DNA of 64,000 nt from Selaginella moellendorffii (Eukaryota > Streptophyta > Lycopodiopsida > Selaginellales > Selaginellaceae), in contig NW_003314267.1 of NCBI RefSeq assembly GCF_000143415.4, positions 3,848,446 to 3,912,445 of the forward strand. The letters run 5' to 3'. The notes beneath the pieces were generated by a model. It saw only the letters and a program-made list of their open reading frames with translations. It searched no databases and was not told where the DNA came from. This document shows, in pieces, positions 22,202 through 31,895 of this stretch (position 1 is the first letter of the stretch; each line of letters starts with the position of its first letter). A program made the translations under genes and the position numbers.

Positions 22202-24001
22202 ATGTGGAAGAGCAAGAACGGCGAAATCTTGGAGATTCTGGACAGGCACGATCGCCTGGGAACCTCACCCGATCTAGCTGCGCTTCTCAAGAAATGCGGC
22301 GATTCCAGGGCGCTCGAGAGCGGCAAGCGCGTCCACCTCTCCCTCGCCAAGGCGGGACGCGATCGAGAAACTCTAGCCGGGAATCTCCTCGTCCAGATGT
22401 ATGGCAAATGCGGGAGCCCGGAGGACGCGAGGGCGGCGTTCGAAAGAATAAAAGAGCCCGATGCCTATTCGTGGAATATCCTCGTAGAAGCATATGCCCT
22501 GAATGGGCATCTGGATATCGCGAAAGAGGTGTTTTCTCACGCGCCCGTTAAGAACGCGGTGTCCTGGAATGGGATGTTAAGAGCATATTCCCGGGTACGG
22601 AATCTAGAGGAAACGCGTCACCTTTTTGACGAGATGCCGGAGAGAAACGTGGTGGCGTGGACGTCCATGTTGACCGCATATGCCCAACGAGGGCATATTC
22701 TCGAAGCTTATGAAATCTTTGGAAGAATGCCGCAGAGAGACTGCGTTGCTTGGAACGCTATGATCGCGGCATATGCCCAGAATGGGCATTCGCTAGAGGC
22801 GCTAGTTTTGTTTAGAGCTATGGCTCTCGAGGGGGAGAGGGCGAACGAAGGCACTTTCTTGGTGGCTCTTGACGCCATCGCGCAGTTAAGAGCTCTGCGA
22901 GAGGGTCGAATCATCCACGCCACTGCTCGTGAGATCGGGTTTGATTCGATCGTAGCAGTGGCTAATGCCATCGTCGCGATGTATGGGAAGTGTGGCAGTG
23001 TTGAGTCTGCTCTTGGAGCGTTTGCTATGATCGAGCAGAAGGACGTGATCTCGTGGACTGCTATGATCAATGCGTATGCTCAAAATGGGCATTTGGAAGA
23101 AGCTCTTCTAATGTCGAAGCTTATGCTCATCGATGGCACTCGACCCAATGAAGTAACGTATCTTTGCGTGCTTGGAGCTTGCTTGGTGCTTCAGGATGGA
23201 AGATCACTCCATCACTGCGTTGACGAGCAGGATGCGAATCTAGTGAGTAAGGTTTCTATCGGTACTGCGCTTATTACCATGTATGGGAAGTTTGGATGTG
23301 TAGAAGACGCCGAGAGAATCTTTCATAGTATTGTCGATCACAGTGTTGTCTCTTGGACAGCAATGCTCGCAGTGTATGTCGCGAATGGGCATTTTGAGAT
23401 GGCGTTTCTCTTTTTCAAGTTCATGGATTTGAACGGAATTACTCCAAACAAAGTCACTGCTAGCATTATGATCCAAGCCTGTGCCGATAGACCTTCTTTG
23501 TATGAAGGCTCTTTGATCCACTCCAGCATAGACTTTGCGTCTAGCGACGCGATGGTTGTCACAGCACTGGTCGATCTCTATGGCAAATGCGGGAGAGTCG
23601 AAGAAGCCATGAAGATCTTCGGCAGTGCCTCTTGCAAGAACGTCCGTTCTTGGACGTCAATGAGCGAGTGCTTTGCTCGGAATGGCTGTGGCAAACAAGC
23701 CATTGTTTCATTCCAAACGATGGCTTTGGAAGGAATGGAGCCCGACACGGTGAGCCTGATCAGCATTCTCGCTGGATGCAGCCATGGAGGCTTGCTTCAC
23801 GATGGGTTGCACTATTTTCTATCGATCACTGGAGACTTCCATTTGACACCGATTGACGATCACTATGCTTGCCTTGTGGATCTTCTAGGACGAGCTGGAA
23901 AGCTGGAACTCGTAGAGAACTTGGTGCAAGGCATGGAAGTTACAGGAAATACGAAAGCATTGCGTAACTTTCATGGAGTTCGTCAAGTACATATGCGATG
24001 A
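22202..24001 (+). CDS. PPR protein, PLS class, 599 aa, no E/DYW tail
   Basis: Predicted organellar RNA-binding protein: tandem PPR helical hairpins each read about one RNA base. The gene is intronless. Repeats appear as LLVQMYGKCG, DAYSWNILVEAYALNG, NAVSWNGMLRAYSR, NVVAWTSMLTAYAQRG, DCVAWNAMIAAYAQNG and DVISWTAMINAYAQNG. Long and short repeat types alternate as in PLS proteins. After the last repeat (HYACLVDLLGRAGKLELVEN) the E-type region is lost and the protein ends with an unrelated short tail (ALRNFHGVRQVHMR). So it is either truncated or depends on a DYW partner. Start and stop are clear; targeting to chloroplast or mitochondrion is inferred from the family, since no clear transit peptide is visible. 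Confidence 0.85.
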   Translation: MWKSKNGEILEILDRHDRLGTSPDLAALLKKCGDSRALESGKRVHLSLAKAGRDRETLAGNLLVQMYGKCGSPEDARAAFERIKEPDAYSWNILVEAYALNGHLDIAKEVFSHAPVKNAVSWNGMLRAYSRVRNLEETRHLFDEMPERNVVAWTSMLTAYAQRGHILEAYEIFGRMPQRDCVAWNAMIAAYAQNGHSLEALVLFRAMALEGERANEGTFLVALDAIAQLRALREGRIIHATAREIGFDSIVAVANAIVAMYGKCGSVESALGAFAMIEQKDVISWTAMINAYAQNGHLEEALLMSKLMLIDGTRPNEVTYLCVLGACLVLQDGRSLHHCVDEQDANLVSKVSIGTALITMYGKFGCVEDAERIFHSIVDHSVVSWTAMLAVYVANGHFEMAFLFFKFMDLNGITPNKVTASIMIQACADRPSLYEGSLIHSSIDFASSDAMVVTALVDLYGKCGRVEEAMKIFGSASCKNVRSWTSMSECFARNGCGKQAIVSFQTMALEGMEPDTVSLISILAGCSHGGLLHDGLHYFLSITGDFHLTPIDDHYACLVDLLGRAGKLELVENLVQGMEVTGNTKALRNFHGVRQVHMR

Positions 24002-24020
24002 GATCTCTAGAAAGAGCCAA

Positions 24021-26361
24021 TCAAGACGAGGCAAGAACAGCAATCGGGCTGCGAACACTATGAACTCCATCGCTCCAGATCAATGCCGAGTAGATCCAGG
24101 TTGCGTTGGTGTGCCCTGAAGAACTCGCCAAGGTGACCGCCACCTTGAAAGAAAGCTTGGCTCCAGAGCTACCGAAACGCAGCGTCTCGGGTTCCACCAC
24201 AACCGAGAGCCTGGCATCGCTGGGCTTGTCCACGCTCGCGCGGTAATCCGATGGCGACGATCCCACGCTCGTCAGCGTCCTGGCGACGGTCACTGCGTTG
24301 CTGTCTCCAGGATCAAGCCGCGCGATTCCAATGGAGGGATAGTTTAGATCGAAGGTGGAGTTTGTGGAGCACGCAGTGGACTTGTCCCCGGTGATGTTGC
24401 GAACTTGGGCCGAGGAGTAGCCCGTGCTACAAAGGTATGAGATGTAGTCCGTGGGTTCTATGTCGTAGACTAGCCCCGGATCGAGCGCTTTTGCTGGCTG
24501 GATTTGTCCGGAGCCATAGCTGAAGAGTGTCGCTGGCTCGCCGTAGGATGTTTTGATTGTTTGGTTTGTATTGTCAAGAGTTGTGGCTGCAAAGAACATG
24601 ATCTTTCTTGTTTCATATCCATTATTTGATTTGTAAGCTTTCGAGATTGGATAGTTTACCTGTTGTCATGAGCGCAGATTTTAGAGCAGCGGGGCTCCAA
24701 GATGGATGGACCGACTTTACGAATGCCAGAGCTCCCCCAGCGTGAGGCGTGGACATGGAAGTTCCGGAGAGAAGGGCATAGTCGCTGTAAATGGTACCGC
24801 CATTGAATCCTGGAACTGCGATACTACTTGGCCAAGCTGCCAAGATATCAACACCAGGAGCAGTCACGTCCGGCTGATAACAATATACAAACATGAAGAA
24901 CAAAAGAATAAGAAGACTTGCCTTGATTATATCCGGACTAATCGGGTTTGGCCCTCCCAGTGAAAAGTATCCCATCTCGGGTGCCTTGAAGTTATCACTC
25001 TCATTTCTCTTCGATCGATCAAACAAGTTAGACAAAACGTACAAGAAATCACCAACTTTCAAAGCTTGGAGTTACCTTGGCTTTGTCAATGCTCCTGTCA
25101 ATGGTGCTAGCAGCGATGGTGAAAATCCACGGCGCGGCATTGATCACCTGCATTGTCAAGATACCAAAGTTTCCAGCCCCGGCCGCCACCGCGACGCCCT
25201 TCTCCACCGCGTGGTAAGCTCCGATCGCCAACCCATCCAAGCTATACTTCACCGCGGGTCCTCCGATGGAGACGGATATCACGTCCACTCCATCGCCCAC
25301 CGCGGCGTCATACCCCGCGAGGATGTCCGATTCTTCGCAGCCAATCCCCCAGCAAACCTTGTAGATGGCGAGGCGTGCGAGAGGCACGCCACCCCGGGCG
25401 GTTCCTCGAGCCAGGCCTTGCATGCTTGCGTTGCTCACGAGCCTTCCGGTGGCTGTGGAGGCCGTGTGTGTGCCGTGGCCATTGTCGTCCCGGGCATTTC
25501 CATACTCTGGCGATTTCACTTTAGAGTTGAAAAACTTTGCTCCAATAAGTTTCCTGTTACAAGGTCCACAGCGGTTTTTTCTTTGTCCAAACTTTGATAT
25601 TTGTTTTTCTTACCTGTTGCAATGGATGATAAAGGAAGAGTTTATTCCGGGTGGATTCACGCACTCTCCTCTCCAGCGACTTGGAACTGGCGTCATGTCA
25701 TCGTCTCTAAAGCTTTGAGATTCCGGCCAGATTCCTACAAGGTAAGTCAATATGGTGAGTTTTTTGGTATTTTCACTTCCTTTCTTACCTGTGTCAAGGA
25801 GTCCCACAATCACGTCGTAGGAACCCGCAGCTTCATGGTTTTCTTCGTCCGCTACAACCATGGAGTCTGTCAACCCGAGAAAGTCCCATGATCGCGTGGT
25901 CTGGATTTGATAAGTTTTGCTGGGATAGATGCTAAGAACTTCTTGTGATCCTGCTCACGAATATCAAAACTCTCGATCCTTTCCGCAAGTTCTAGAGACT
26001 TAACTGGACAGTAACTCCGCTTGTTCTTCGTCTAATCTTGCAGAGAAGCCGCTAAACGAGTACCTATAGCTGTGAATCATTGACTCTTTGGCAGAATCCA
26101 AGCTGCAATATAAGGTAAGAACTTCCAGATTCACCGTGATTAATTACCTCCCAGTGGCTCTGGAGAGAATCTCATGGTGGCTCTCGCTTAAGCTCTGAGC
26201 ATCAATCCCTTGGGTTCCTCCCAAATACACAATATAAATCTGCCAGTTTAGACACAAATAAATTAATCACTAGTAAATAATGTTCTCACTTCTTGATTTA
26301 CAGCAATCCCCACGCTCAAGAAAAACCATACTAGAACATAGAAAATCATGGCTTTGATCAT
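24021..26361 (-). CDS. Subtilisin-like protease (SBT, S8A) lacking the PA domain, 621 aa
   Basis: Secreted serine endopeptidase. Nine exons join in phase: 26290-26361, 26148-26239, 26005-26102, 25789-25950, 25614-25734, 25076-25553, 24922-24984, 24660-24873, 24021-24586. Signal peptide ([17 protein letters not shown]); I9 prodomain ([27 protein letters not shown]); catalytic Asp in [17 protein letters not shown]; catalytic His in [12 protein letters not shown]; oxyanion Asn region AAGAGNFG; catalytic Ser in [12 protein letters not shown]; fibronectin III-like C-terminus. The two exons that encode the PA insertion in the subtilase at 40-43 kb have no counterpart: exon 6 ends IDRSIDKAK and exon 7 resumes at APEMGYFS. 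The intron 24874-24921 begins with GC. The catalytic triad is intact, so it may be active. It converges on the PPR gene with 19 bp between stops. Confidence 0.85.
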
Positions 26362-26528
26362 TATGATCAATAAATCAGCCGATCATTTGGATATAAAGCC
26401 AATGCTTTTTCTCGTTAAATCCGGTGGACGCCGCTCTCTTTTGTTGGCGAGTGAAAAACCCGCATTTGACACGCATTTTCCAAAGTTAAAAGTTTCCGCA
26501 CTTTCGCCACAGCCCACCACCCAATTTG

Positions 26529-26558
26529 CATGCATGGACGCAAGCAATCTCGTATAAA
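26529..26558 (+). promoter_or_regulatory. RY element and TATA box of the first oleosin
   Basis: CATGCATG (26529-26536) is the RY motif bound by B3 factors of the ABI3/FUS3 type in seed-plant oleosin promoters. TATAAA follows at 26553-26558, 110 bp before the ATG. Function is inferred from the motif and its placement. Confidence 0.6.
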
Positions 26559-26667
26559 ACCATACCACACTCATCCCTCCAAACATCAAATCTAGAGGTT
26601 CCAAGTCCTCTCGCTCTCGCGAGTCTTTTTTCTTCTCTTTTTCTCTTCTCCTTTCCTTGTATAGGCG

Positions 26668-27141
26668 ATGGCAGCTCGCGATCAAGCCTCCCGCGCTCTC
26701 CAGCAGCAAGATCCCCGCGGAGTGATCCAAGGCCTCCACCACAAATCTCCGTCTTCCAACCGGATGCTGGGCTTCGTGACGCTCATCACGGGAGCGATCG
26801 TGACGCTCGTCCTGGGCGGTGTGACCATCGGAGGCGTGGGGATCACGCTCTTGCTCGCCACCCCTGTCTTCCTCCTCTTGAGCCCCGTGCTCGTCCCTCT
26901 CGGCATCATGGTGGCTCTCGGGATTGGAGGCTTCTTGCTGGCCAGCACCGTCTTCGTTGGCTTCTGCTCTTTCGTCTCCTGGATCTACAACTATGTCCGC
27001 GGCCAGAAGCCTGTTGGAGCTGACAAGATCGACGCTGCCAAGCACCGCATCGCTGATACTGCCTCGCATGTCACGGAGAAGGCCCGGGAAGTGACTGGCT
27101 ACTTGCAATCCAGGACGCAGGAGGTTGCTCCAGGAGCGTAG
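26668..27141 (+). CDS. Oleosin, 157 aa
   Basis: Structural protein of oil bodies: its hairpin dips into the triacylglycerol core. A polar N-terminus (about 30 residues) leads into a long hydrophobic stretch (about residues 33-105) with the proline knot PVFLLLSPVLVPLG at its centre, the defining oleosin feature. The amphipathic C-terminal tail (DAAKHRIADTASHVTEKARE) follows. Single exon; ATG at 26668 sits after a pyrimidine-rich leader. A polyadenylation-like AATAAA lies at 27241. The tail is nearly the same as in the oleosin at 36 kb, so the genes are close paralogues. A long open frame on the other strand is a shadow. Confidence 0.95.
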   Translation: MAARDQASRALQQQDPRGVIQGLHHKSPSSNRMLGFVTLITGAIVTLVLGGVTIGGVGITLLLATPVFLLLSPVLVPLGIMVALGIGGFLLASTVFVGFCSFVSWIYNYVRGQKPVGADKIDAAKHRIADTASHVTEKAREVTGYLQSRTQEVAPGA

Positions 27142-27804
27142 AAAGCTCTCCTTTTTTGATCTTCTGTGCCAGTAGAGGAGTTTCTTTTCTGGTTTTTGCT
27201 TGCATGGGACGGATCCTTCTTCTTCTAGAGTTGTAGCAGAAATAAATGCGGTAGCGCGATTTTCTTTTGTTCTTTTCTCCTGTTCGTTTGTACCTGGACA
27301 ATACACAACAAAAGAAACTCTTTATTTCGATCCCAAGGTCTCAAATGAGCAGAGGAGCTCTTACCATTTTATATAGACTCTTGACACGTTGAATTGTCTG
27401 CTGTGAAAACATGCCACTTTTGCTGGTTCGTTCCACTTGTCCCCACCATGAAATTTTCTAAGTCAAAGTCTTTGTGAAGTTCTAAAGCCATACGAACACT
27501 GGAAAAACGAAAACCAGTATCATATCTGTGATAACATCGGACGTTGGGGAATCGTTGACTTACTCTTCATAGCGTGTTGGAGGAAATCCGATTGAGTACA
27601 CAAAAAATACGCATGGCTAGTTGTCAATTCCCTGCCGAAGATGAAGATTAAAACAGTCTCACCCACAGTAGACGCTTCTGTAGATGCCGCGACGATGCGA
27701 TTTGTCGTTGAGCCAGCTCGCCTCTAGTATTTATCCACTCTGCTCGCCAGTAGATTTGTGGATCTGTGTAGGCATTCTGCAGTAGAAGAGTGTAGAGAAC
27801 TCCA
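27142..27804. other. Intergenic region between oleosin and UGT
   Basis: Contains the oleosin 3' end and presumably the UGT promoter. No further gene is recognised. Confidence 0.5.
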
Positions 27805-29254
27805 ATGGAGAGCAGTACGGTCGTAGTGTTTCCATTACCTGTAATTGGGCACATAACTCCCATGCTTCACTTTGCTGCTCGTCTTGTCTCGCAGGGCCTC
27901 AAAGTCACGTTCGTCACCACCAGAAGAACACAATCGAGAGTTCTCCGAGCAATCAGCGAGACTATGCCCGACTCTGCAAGCACACTCAAGTTCGTTAGCA
28001 TTCCAGATGATCAGTTGGAAGAGCAAGGAGATACCAAGAAAACCGGCATAGAAGCAATCTGGGAGGCGATAGCTCTCATGCACAGTTTGCGAGGAACGTT
28101 TGAAAGGCTGCTGAAGGAAATACTCGATCAAGAGCAGCGAGTTGCTTGTCTAGTCTCTGATTTCCTCCTGGATTGGACGGGCGAAGTCGCGGCAAAATTC
28201 CATCTTCCGAGAGCTGCCTTTTGGACTTCGAATGCGGCATTCTTGCTGTTAATGATCCATGCGCCAGATTTAGTTTCCAGCGGATGCGTCCCTCTGCGAG
28301 GTAAGTGTAAGAGAGTACCTACAGAACGTACTAAGTAGAGTGAACTTACCAGAGGAAACAAAGGACGAGTTCATTCCATATCTCGAAGGAGTTCCACGGC
28401 TGCGAGCGAGGGAGCTCCCATTCGCACTCCATGCGGACAGTCCAGCAGATCCTGGTTTCAAACTAAGCCAGAGCTCCATTAGGAACAATCTCAAGGCTTC
28501 TTGGGTTGTCACGAATACCTTTGACGAGATAGAGGTGGAAGCCATCGCTGCTCTCCGCCAGTTCGTCGAGCATGAGTTAGTGGTGCTCGGTCCGGTGCTG
28601 CCAAGCTCCTCCTCCTCCCTGGAAACAGCCAAAGACACAGGAGTGATACTTAAGTGGCTGAACAACAAGAAGAAAGCTTCGGTGCTCTATATCTCGTTTG
28701 GAACGGTGGCGGGGATAGATTCCATGCGCTCGATCGAGGAGCTCGCGAGAGGCTTGGAGGTTAGCGGCATAGATTTTGTTTGGGTGTTTAGAACCAACTT
28801 GGTGGAAGACAAAGACGAGGATTTCATGGAAAAGTTCCAGGAGAGAACGAAAGCTCTGGAGAAAGGATTAGTTGTTCCATGGGCACCACAGCTCCAAGTG
28901 CTCCAGCACAACGCGGTGGGAGGATTTCTCACGCACTGCGGCTGGAATTCCGTCCTGGAGAGCATCTGGAGCGGAGTTCCAATGCTGGGATGGCCTTGCA
29001 TGGCCGAGCAGAATCTCAACCAGAAATTCATCACGGACATCTGGAAGATCGGCGTGCCATTCGACGCCGCCATGGACGCTACAGCGATTTCCAGCGCCGT
29101 GGTCAAGCTGATGCAGGGAAAAGAGGGCAAATGGGCGAGAAAAAGTGTCGCAAGAATGAGAATCGCCGGTCAACGCGCCCTGGCGCCCGGAGGAACATCC
29201 CACAAATCCCTGGAAGAGTTTGTGGAATCTCTCAAGCTGGATCGAGCAGCGTAG
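27805..29254 (+). CDS. UDP-glycosyltransferase (GT1 family), 465 aa
   Basis: Transfers a sugar from a UDP-sugar to a small acceptor, probably in the cytosol. Exons 27805-28300 and 28353-29254 are joined in phase across a 52-bp intron. The N-terminal acceptor domain starts with VVVFPLPVIGHITPMLHFA and includes the catalytic His (GH at about residue 15). The donor-binding PSPG box starts WAPQLQVLQHNAVGG near residue 341 and contains THCGWNS, with AEQ at its end (the last Gln often favours glucose). Acceptor cannot be told from sequence. The intron lies at the same place as in the UGTs at 45, 59 and 63 kb, supporting common descent. Confidence 0.92.
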
Positions 29255-29432
29255 CTTCTTTCTCGGATCTAAGGGCTAAATTAAATGCCTGTGACGTACG
29301 TACCTCCGCGCAAGTCTCCTTTTTCTAGGGTTCTTGAGATTCCCGCCCAAATACATTTGACTTTTCCCGCGATTTAAGGCTTTTGAATTTAAAATTCGCG
29401 CGTAAACCTATTTAAAAATGAGAGCAAGAGGC

Positions 29433-31802
29433 TTACCAATAGTCACAGCACGAGCATTTACCATTCTCAAAGTGGTGGAATCGACTCGCGTCCCTCATCA
29501 CGATCTTCCTCTTGGTGATCTTGGCGATGATCTTGGTGGCGGCGTGGCAATCCGCGCAAACTCTCAAGTTCTTGAGCACGAACAGAGGACTTCCATCCGG
29601 TGTGCTCATCAATCCAAACATGATGGCCAGCTTCTCGCCGTGATGGAGCAGCATCCTCACTTTCTTCTCCTCCTCCACATCGTAGAGCGCTACTCTCGTG
29701 TCCGGCCGATATCCTTCTCGCTGGAGCTCCACAAAGAGCCGATCCAGTCCAGCGTAGATCTCTTCCTTCCTGGCATGGAGCTTGTCATTCGCGGCGAAAG
29801 TGTGGATCCGCCCCCTCACTTCGATCCAGCTGAGCCCCGGCTGCTTCTTCACGTTTCGATCCGCCATGACGCTCCTCAGCCTCTCGGCCAGATCGAAGTT
29901 CCTGATGCTCGCGTAGATGTTGGCCATGAGCACGTAAGGCGACGAATCCTCCGACATCACCAGCAACCTCTGCGTCGCTCGCTCGCCTCGACCAACGTCG
30001 CTGTTCACCCGGCACCCCCCGAGGAGCGATCTCCACGCTCCCTCCTCCGGCTCGAAAGGCATGTTGTTGATCAAAGCCTCGGCCTTGACAAGCTCTCCGG
30101 ATCGTCCCAGCAGATCCACGACGCAGAGGTAGTGGTACTGCGTCGGGTCAATGCCCCAGTCCTCCTGGATCGAGACCAGCAGCTCCACGCCGGTGTCGAG
30201 CAGTCCGGCATGGCTGCAAGCTTGGAGCACCGCCAGGAAAGTGATGGAGTCCGGCTCAAAGCCTTCCAAGCACGACTCCGTGAAACGGTCCACCGCCAAG
30301 TCCCCCAGCCCGTTGTGTCCATAGACCGTCATCAAAACGTTCCACGAGGAGATGTCCCGGCTCGGCATGCTCTCGAAGATCTCCTCCGCGGCTTCAAGGT
30401 TCCCGGACTTCCCATACATGTTGACGAGAGAGTTCGCCACCTTGAAGCTCGTGAGCAGCAACCCGGCCTCGGAGACTCTCTTGTGGAGCGATCTTCCTTC
30501 GGACTGGACCGCGAGGCAGGCGCAGGCGTCGAGAGCCGCAAGGTAAGTGACTTCGTTGCATTTGACGCCTTCCATCTCCAGCCGGTGGAAGACCTCGAGC
30601 GCCCCCCGGCCTTGATCGTTCTGGACGTAGGCTGTGATCATCGCGTTCCAGCAAACCAGATCGAGCTTCGGGACCTGCTCGAACACCTGCCTGGCGTCAT
30701 CGGTGCTTCCACAAGCTCCATACATGCTCAGCAGCGCTGTCGCGACCATCTCGTTCCTTTCCAATCCACTGGAGTGAACGCTGTCGTGGATCTTCTTCCC
30801 TTGCTCCAAGTCGAGGCCAGCGGCAAGAACAGCCACAAAAGTCCCCCTGTTGCGCTTGATCCTGGCCGGCTCCATGAGCTGGAAAACCTCCAGAGCTTCG
30901 TCAGTATGCCCGGCTTGGGCATACGCGGAGATCATCACGTTCCACGACACGACGTTCTTCACCGGCATTCGATCGAACAGGCTTCTCGCTTCGTCCATCT
31001 GTCCGTTCTGAGCATACGCCGCCACCATCGCGGTCCAAGTGACAACGTCGCGATCTTCCGCTCCCTGGAACACGAGCTCGGCTTCTTCCACGCTTCCACA
31101 CTCCCCAAACATGGTGATCACTGCGTTGGCGACTTTGGCAGACGCTACCAGCAATCCGGTGCTCACCAGGACCGAGTGAATGATCCTGCCTTGGCCGATC
31201 GAGCACAACTCGAGGATGTTGATGAAGCTGATCTCGTTTGGCCTGGTACCATCCAAGCTCATTGTCCAGAACAGGATGAACGCCATCCTGCGGTACCCGT
31301 TCTGGGCATACGCCGCGATCAAGACGTTCCATGACACTGCGTTTTTCTGCGGTACCTTTGCAAAAATCTGAAACGCCCCGTCGAGCTGACCGTTGTTTGC
31401 GTACGCTGCTATCACGGCATTCCAGGAGACCACGTCTCTGTCCGGCATCGCCTTGAAAACAGCCACGGCCCGATCCAAGCAGCCATTCTCGGCGAATGCA
31501 GCGATCATGATGTTCCAAGAGAAGAGATCTTTCTTGCGAATGCTGTCAAAGGCGAGGGCGGCGTCGTCGATGCTGCTACACTTCCCGTACATCTGGACGA
31601 GAAGATTGCCGAGAAAGGTCTCATTCTCGTAACCGTAGCGTCGGAGATGTTCGTGTACACGTTTCCCATCGACCAAGTTTCTCTCGTTCGCACAGCGTCG
31701 GAGAAGAGCCGCGTAAGCTTCGGTATTACTGCAGAACCTCTCCTGTCCGAGATCCTTGTCGTTGTCGGCTAGACCCACTTGAACTGTCAATATCAGAGCC
31801 AT
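29433..31802 (-). CDS. PPR protein with full DYW deaminase domain, 789 aa
   Basis: Predicted organellar C-to-U RNA editing factor. Intronless. PLS-type repeats run from the N-terminus (NLLVQMYGKCSSIDDA, DLFSWNIMIAAFAENG, DVVSWNAVIAAYANNG and others) to the E/E+ region (PGLSWIEVRGRIHTF). The C-terminal DYW domain has the deaminase signature: HGEKLA for the HxE zinc site and active Glu, CADCH for the CxxCH zinc ligands, and the terminal tripeptide DYW after KCSCC. All catalytic residues are present. Start ATG at 31802; a downstream Met does not begin any domain better. The 638-codon frame on the plus strand is antisense to this gene and is not a gene. Confidence 0.95.
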   Translation of the reverse strand: MALILTVQVGLADNDKDLGQERFCSNTEAYAALLRRCANERNLVDGKRVHEHLRRYGYENETFLGNLLVQMYGKCSSIDDAALAFDSIRKKDLFSWNIMIAAFAENGCLDRAVAVFKAMPDRDVVSWNAVIAAYANNGQLDGAFQIFAKVPQKNAVSWNVLIAAYAQNGYRRMAFILFWTMSLDGTRPNEISFINILELCSIGQGRIIHSVLVSTGLLVASAKVANAVITMFGECGSVEEAELVFQGAEDRDVVTWTAMVAAYAQNGQMDEARSLFDRMPVKNVVSWNVMISAYAQAGHTDEALEVFQLMEPARIKRNRGTFVAVLAAGLDLEQGKKIHDSVHSSGLERNEMVATALLSMYGACGSTDDARQVFEQVPKLDLVCWNAMITAYVQNDQGRGALEVFHRLEMEGVKCNEVTYLAALDACACLAVQSEGRSLHKRVSEAGLLLTSFKVANSLVNMYGKSGNLEAAEEIFESMPSRDISSWNVLMTVYGHNGLGDLAVDRFTESCLEGFEPDSITFLAVLQACSHAGLLDTGVELLVSIQEDWGIDPTQYHYLCVVDLLGRSGELVKAEALINNMPFEPEEGAWRSLLGGCRVNSDVGRGERATQRLLVMSEDSSPYVLMANIYASIRNFDLAERLRSVMADRNVKKQPGLSWIEVRGRIHTFAANDKLHARKEEIYAGLDRLFVELQREGYRPDTRVALYDVEEEKKVRMLLHHGEKLAIMFGLMSTPDGSPLFVLKNLRVCADCHAATKIIAKITKRKIVMRDASRFHHFENGKCSCCDYW

Positions 31803-31895
31803 CCCATCCGCAGATCTCCGAAGATCAAAGCCAGAAGTCGCTTGCCTACACAGATCAGTTAGAGATGTGCATCAAAACCATGTGACTTACCTCTC

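Noticed and set aside
26383-27306. 307-codon minus-strand frame
   Set aside because: Antisense to an oleosin with an intact proline knot; translation is charged low-complexity sequence.
29418-31334. 638-codon open frame on the plus strand
   Set aside because: It is exactly antisense to the DYW PPR gene, whose motifs are complete. Its translation has no domain, and its openness follows from the codon pattern of the real gene.
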